A DNA stretch of 23,355 nt from Candidatus Aminicenantota bacterium (GTDB lineage Bacteria; Acidobacteriota; Aminicenantia; UBA2199): positions 1 through 23,355 of the forward strand of contig JAGLQA010000512.1 of NCBI GenBank assembly GCA_023137075.1, read 5' to 3'. Positions 21,929 to 23,355 of the stretch are shown in pieces. The notes under the pieces were generated by a model that searched no databases, was not told the origin of the DNA, and saw nothing but the letters and a program-made list of their open reading frames with translations. Made by a program: the position numbers and the translations under genes. How positions within the stretch are numbered: position 1 is the stretch's first letter; every line of letters starts with the position of its first letter.

Positions 21929-22898
21929 GCATCGCCTGGAAGACAGAGTGATTGAAGCCCGCGGCCTGACCAAATTTTTCGGGCCCTTGAAAGCCGTGGA
22001 CAATTTAAGCTTAGACGTTTACCGGGGTGAAATATTCGGTTTTTTAGGACCCAATGGCGCGGGAAAATCGACATTGATCCGCATGTTAGTGGGACTGCTT
22101 TCCCCGACAAAAGGCACAGCCCAGGTATTGGGACTCTCAATGCCGAAAGATGCCGATCAACTGCGGTCAAAATTGGGATATATGACGCAAAAATTCTCCC
22201 TCTATGAGGACCTGACGGTAGAGGAAAACCTGGATTTTGCCGCCGAGATCTTCGGCCTTAACCGGAGAATCAGGGAAGGGCGAATCGAAGAGGTCATCGA
22301 TGCCTTTGGCTTAGGCAACCGCAGGAAGCAGTTCCCCTCCACCCTTTCCGGGGGCTGGAAACAGCGACTGGCCTTAGGTGCGGCTACGATCCATGAGCCT
22401 GAACTGCTTTTCCTGGATGAGCCCACTGCCGGTGTCGACCCGGACAGCCGCCGGTTATTCTGGGAGAAGCTGTTTGACCTGGCTGCTGAAGGCACCACCA
22501 TCCTGGTTTCCACCCATTACATGGATGAAGCTGTCCGCTGTCACCGGTTGTGTTTAGTGAGGAACGGGCAAAAGAGCGCCCTGGGGTCACCCCAGGATTT
22601 AATATCTTCCTTGCAGGGCCGCATCATCGAGATCGATGCCCGGCCCCTGGACAAAGTACTGGACTTCATCAGCAAAAAACCGGAAATTTCCAGCGCAACC
22701 CCCATGGGGAACCGGCTCCATATTTTAACGGCGCCCCACGTGCCTGCTTCCGATAAGGTGGCAGCCTGGCTGGCCCGGGAGATTAGCGGCCAGGGATTTA
22801 CCGTCCGGTTGTCTGAAACCTCGGAACCCAACCTGGAAGACGTATTTGTGGCCCTGACTCAAGGCGAGTCGTTAGCGAATATTAAAACAGACGAATGA
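21921..22898 (+). CDS. ABC exporter ATP-binding protein (YbhF/CcmA-like)
   Basis: 325-residue nucleotide-binding subunit powering the ABC-2-type permease encoded next. Walker A GPNGAGKST (43-51), Q-loop Gln90 (YMTQKFSLYEDLTV), signature LSGGWKQRLALG (142-153), Walker B LLFLDEP (162-168), D-loop and switch His199 (STHYMD) are all intact. The C-terminal extension (~225-325, IDARPLDKVL..., ending EDVFVALTQ) is the regulatory segment usual for DrrA/YbhF-type exporters. The start ATG lies inside the end of the adaptor gene, and the stop overlaps the permease start (ATGA), so all three are translationally coupled. Substrate unknown; drug or cation export is the usual guess for YbhFSR homologues. 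Confidence 0.93.
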   Translation: MVEHRLEDRVIEARGLTKFFGPLKAVDNLSLDVYRGEIFGFLGPNGAGKSTLIRMLVGLLSPTKGTAQVLGLSMPKDADQLRSKLGYMTQKFSLYEDLTVEENLDFAAEIFGLNRRIREGRIEEVIDAFGLGNRRKQFPSTLSGGWKQRLALGAATIHEPELLFLDEPTAGVDPDSRRLFWEKLFDLAAEGTTILVSTHYMDEAVRCHRLCLVRNGQKSALGSPQDLISSLQGRIIEIDARPLDKVLDFISKKPEISSATPMGNRLHILTAPHVPASDKVAAWLAREISGQGFTVRLSETSEPNLEDVFVALTQGESLANIKTDE

Positions 22899-23355
22899 GA
22901 ATACAAATTAAAGCGAATTTTATGGCTTCATGGCGGCGAATTTTTTCCGTGGCACGAAAAGAGATTCGCCAATTGATGCGGGATGTACTGACCATGGGAT
23001 TTGTGGTAGGCGTACCGGCGGTGCAATTACTATTGTTCGGCTATGCCATTAACCAGGATGTACGCAATATAAAAACAGCGGTGGTGGATCATTCCAACTC
23101 CTTTATCTCCCGGCAATTAATCGGCCAATTGGAAGCCACCCAGACATTTCGTATATGTAAGCGAGTAGACAGTGAACATAAAGCGCGGGACCTGCTGCAA
23201 GAGGGGGATGTCCAGGTCGTGGTAGTTGTCCCGCCTGATTACACCCGTTCCTATTACCGCGGCCGGGGAGCGGAAATTTCCATCCTGGTGGACGCCGCGG
23301 ACCCGATCCTGGCCCGGGCTGTGCGGGCCTCGGCCAACGGCTTGATGGAACGCCA
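22895..23355 (+). CDS. ABC-2-type permease (YbhS-like), N-terminal part, cut by window end
   Basis: 153 codons are visible. It begins at ATGA overlapping the ATPase stop. The product starts MRIQIKANFMASWRRIFSVA, then ARKEIRQLMRDVLTMGF; the motif A.KE..Q..RD is typical of ABC-2 permeases of the YbhS/DrrB type. TM1 is ~30-50 (FVVGVPAVQLLLFGYAI), followed by the expected large periplasmic domain (NQDVRNIKTAVVDHSNSFIS, ..EGDVQVVVVVPPDY). In E. coli the equivalent operon carries a second permease (YbhR); the partner here would lie beyond the window. Confidence 0.9.
   Translation, partial: MRIQIKANFMASWRRIFSVARKEIRQLMRDVLTMGFVVGVPAVQLLLFGYAINQDVRNIKTAVVDHSNSFISRQLIGQLEATQTFRICKRVDSEHKARDLLQEGDVQVVVVVPPDYTRSYYRGRGAEISILVDAADPILARAVRASANGLMER

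Noticed and set aside
1..23355. CRISPR array, tRNA, rRNA or insertion sequence
   Set aside because: No regularly spaced short repeats, no cloverleaf-like segment, no transposase motif or matching terminal inverted repeats with target duplications were seen.

Overview
The window reads as a piece of a Gram-negative (outer-membrane-bearing) bacterial chromosome: it has a TolC-type outer membrane factor, an RND pump with periplasmic adaptor, and probable lipoproteins. I cannot name the phylum from the sequence. The covalently doubled UvrA-like protein, the DUF4097-type repeat protein and a tiny Lys-rich MGDKGKKDK peptide are what I would expect from a little-cultured lineage (Aminicenantes/Acidobacteria-like genomes come to mind), but that is memory, not proof. 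There is no rRNA, tRNA, CRISPR array or recognisable transposase or integrase.

Region 1 (about 1-4660, all minus strand) is an accessory block. It holds an alpha/beta hydrolase with a Cys-rich N-terminus, a compact Ada-type methyltransferase, a single-pass membrane protein of unknown function, a decayed small reading frame, and a tightly coupled pair made of a zinc-ribbon protein and a 365-residue membrane protein. Several genes start just after a CGTTAG/CGTTATG box. A GC-rich imperfect hairpin with a TAACAA end follows ada, two near-identical ~115-bp repeats follow other genes, and base composition jumps from gene to gene. This is the layout of integron-like gene cassettes, although no integrase lies in view and some boundary boxes are degenerate.

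Region 2 (4660-6860, minus strand) has a 38-residue Lys-rich protein absent from ordinary length-filtered annotations, a nucleotidyltransferase plus small partner (toxin-antitoxin-like pair), a good terminator, and an exported DUF4097-type protein. Region 3 (6999-12115, plus strand) is a single 1657-residue protein built from two tandem UvrA2-like halves, i.e. four ABC cassettes in one chain, with both halves lacking the UvrB-binding insertion. A 10-bp inverted repeat sits over its promoter.

Region 4 (12281-19249) is a heavy-metal efflux locus. A minus-strand operon (small CPIC membrane protein, TolC-like channel, adaptor, CusA/CzcA-like pump) is divergent from a cation diffusion facilitator. 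A perfect 11-bp inverted repeat brackets the facilitator's -10 box. The pump has Asn where the family normally has the proton-relay Asp. Region 5 (19281-23355, plus strand) has a secreted SGNH hydrolase with a C-terminal FN3-like part and the first three genes of a YbhG/YbhF/YbhS-like ABC exporter operon, the last cut by the window edge. Three genes (5809 minus, 19281 plus, 21038 plus) have a sigma70-type promoter whose -10 box ends only 6-9 nt before the start codon, so their mRNAs should be leaderless.
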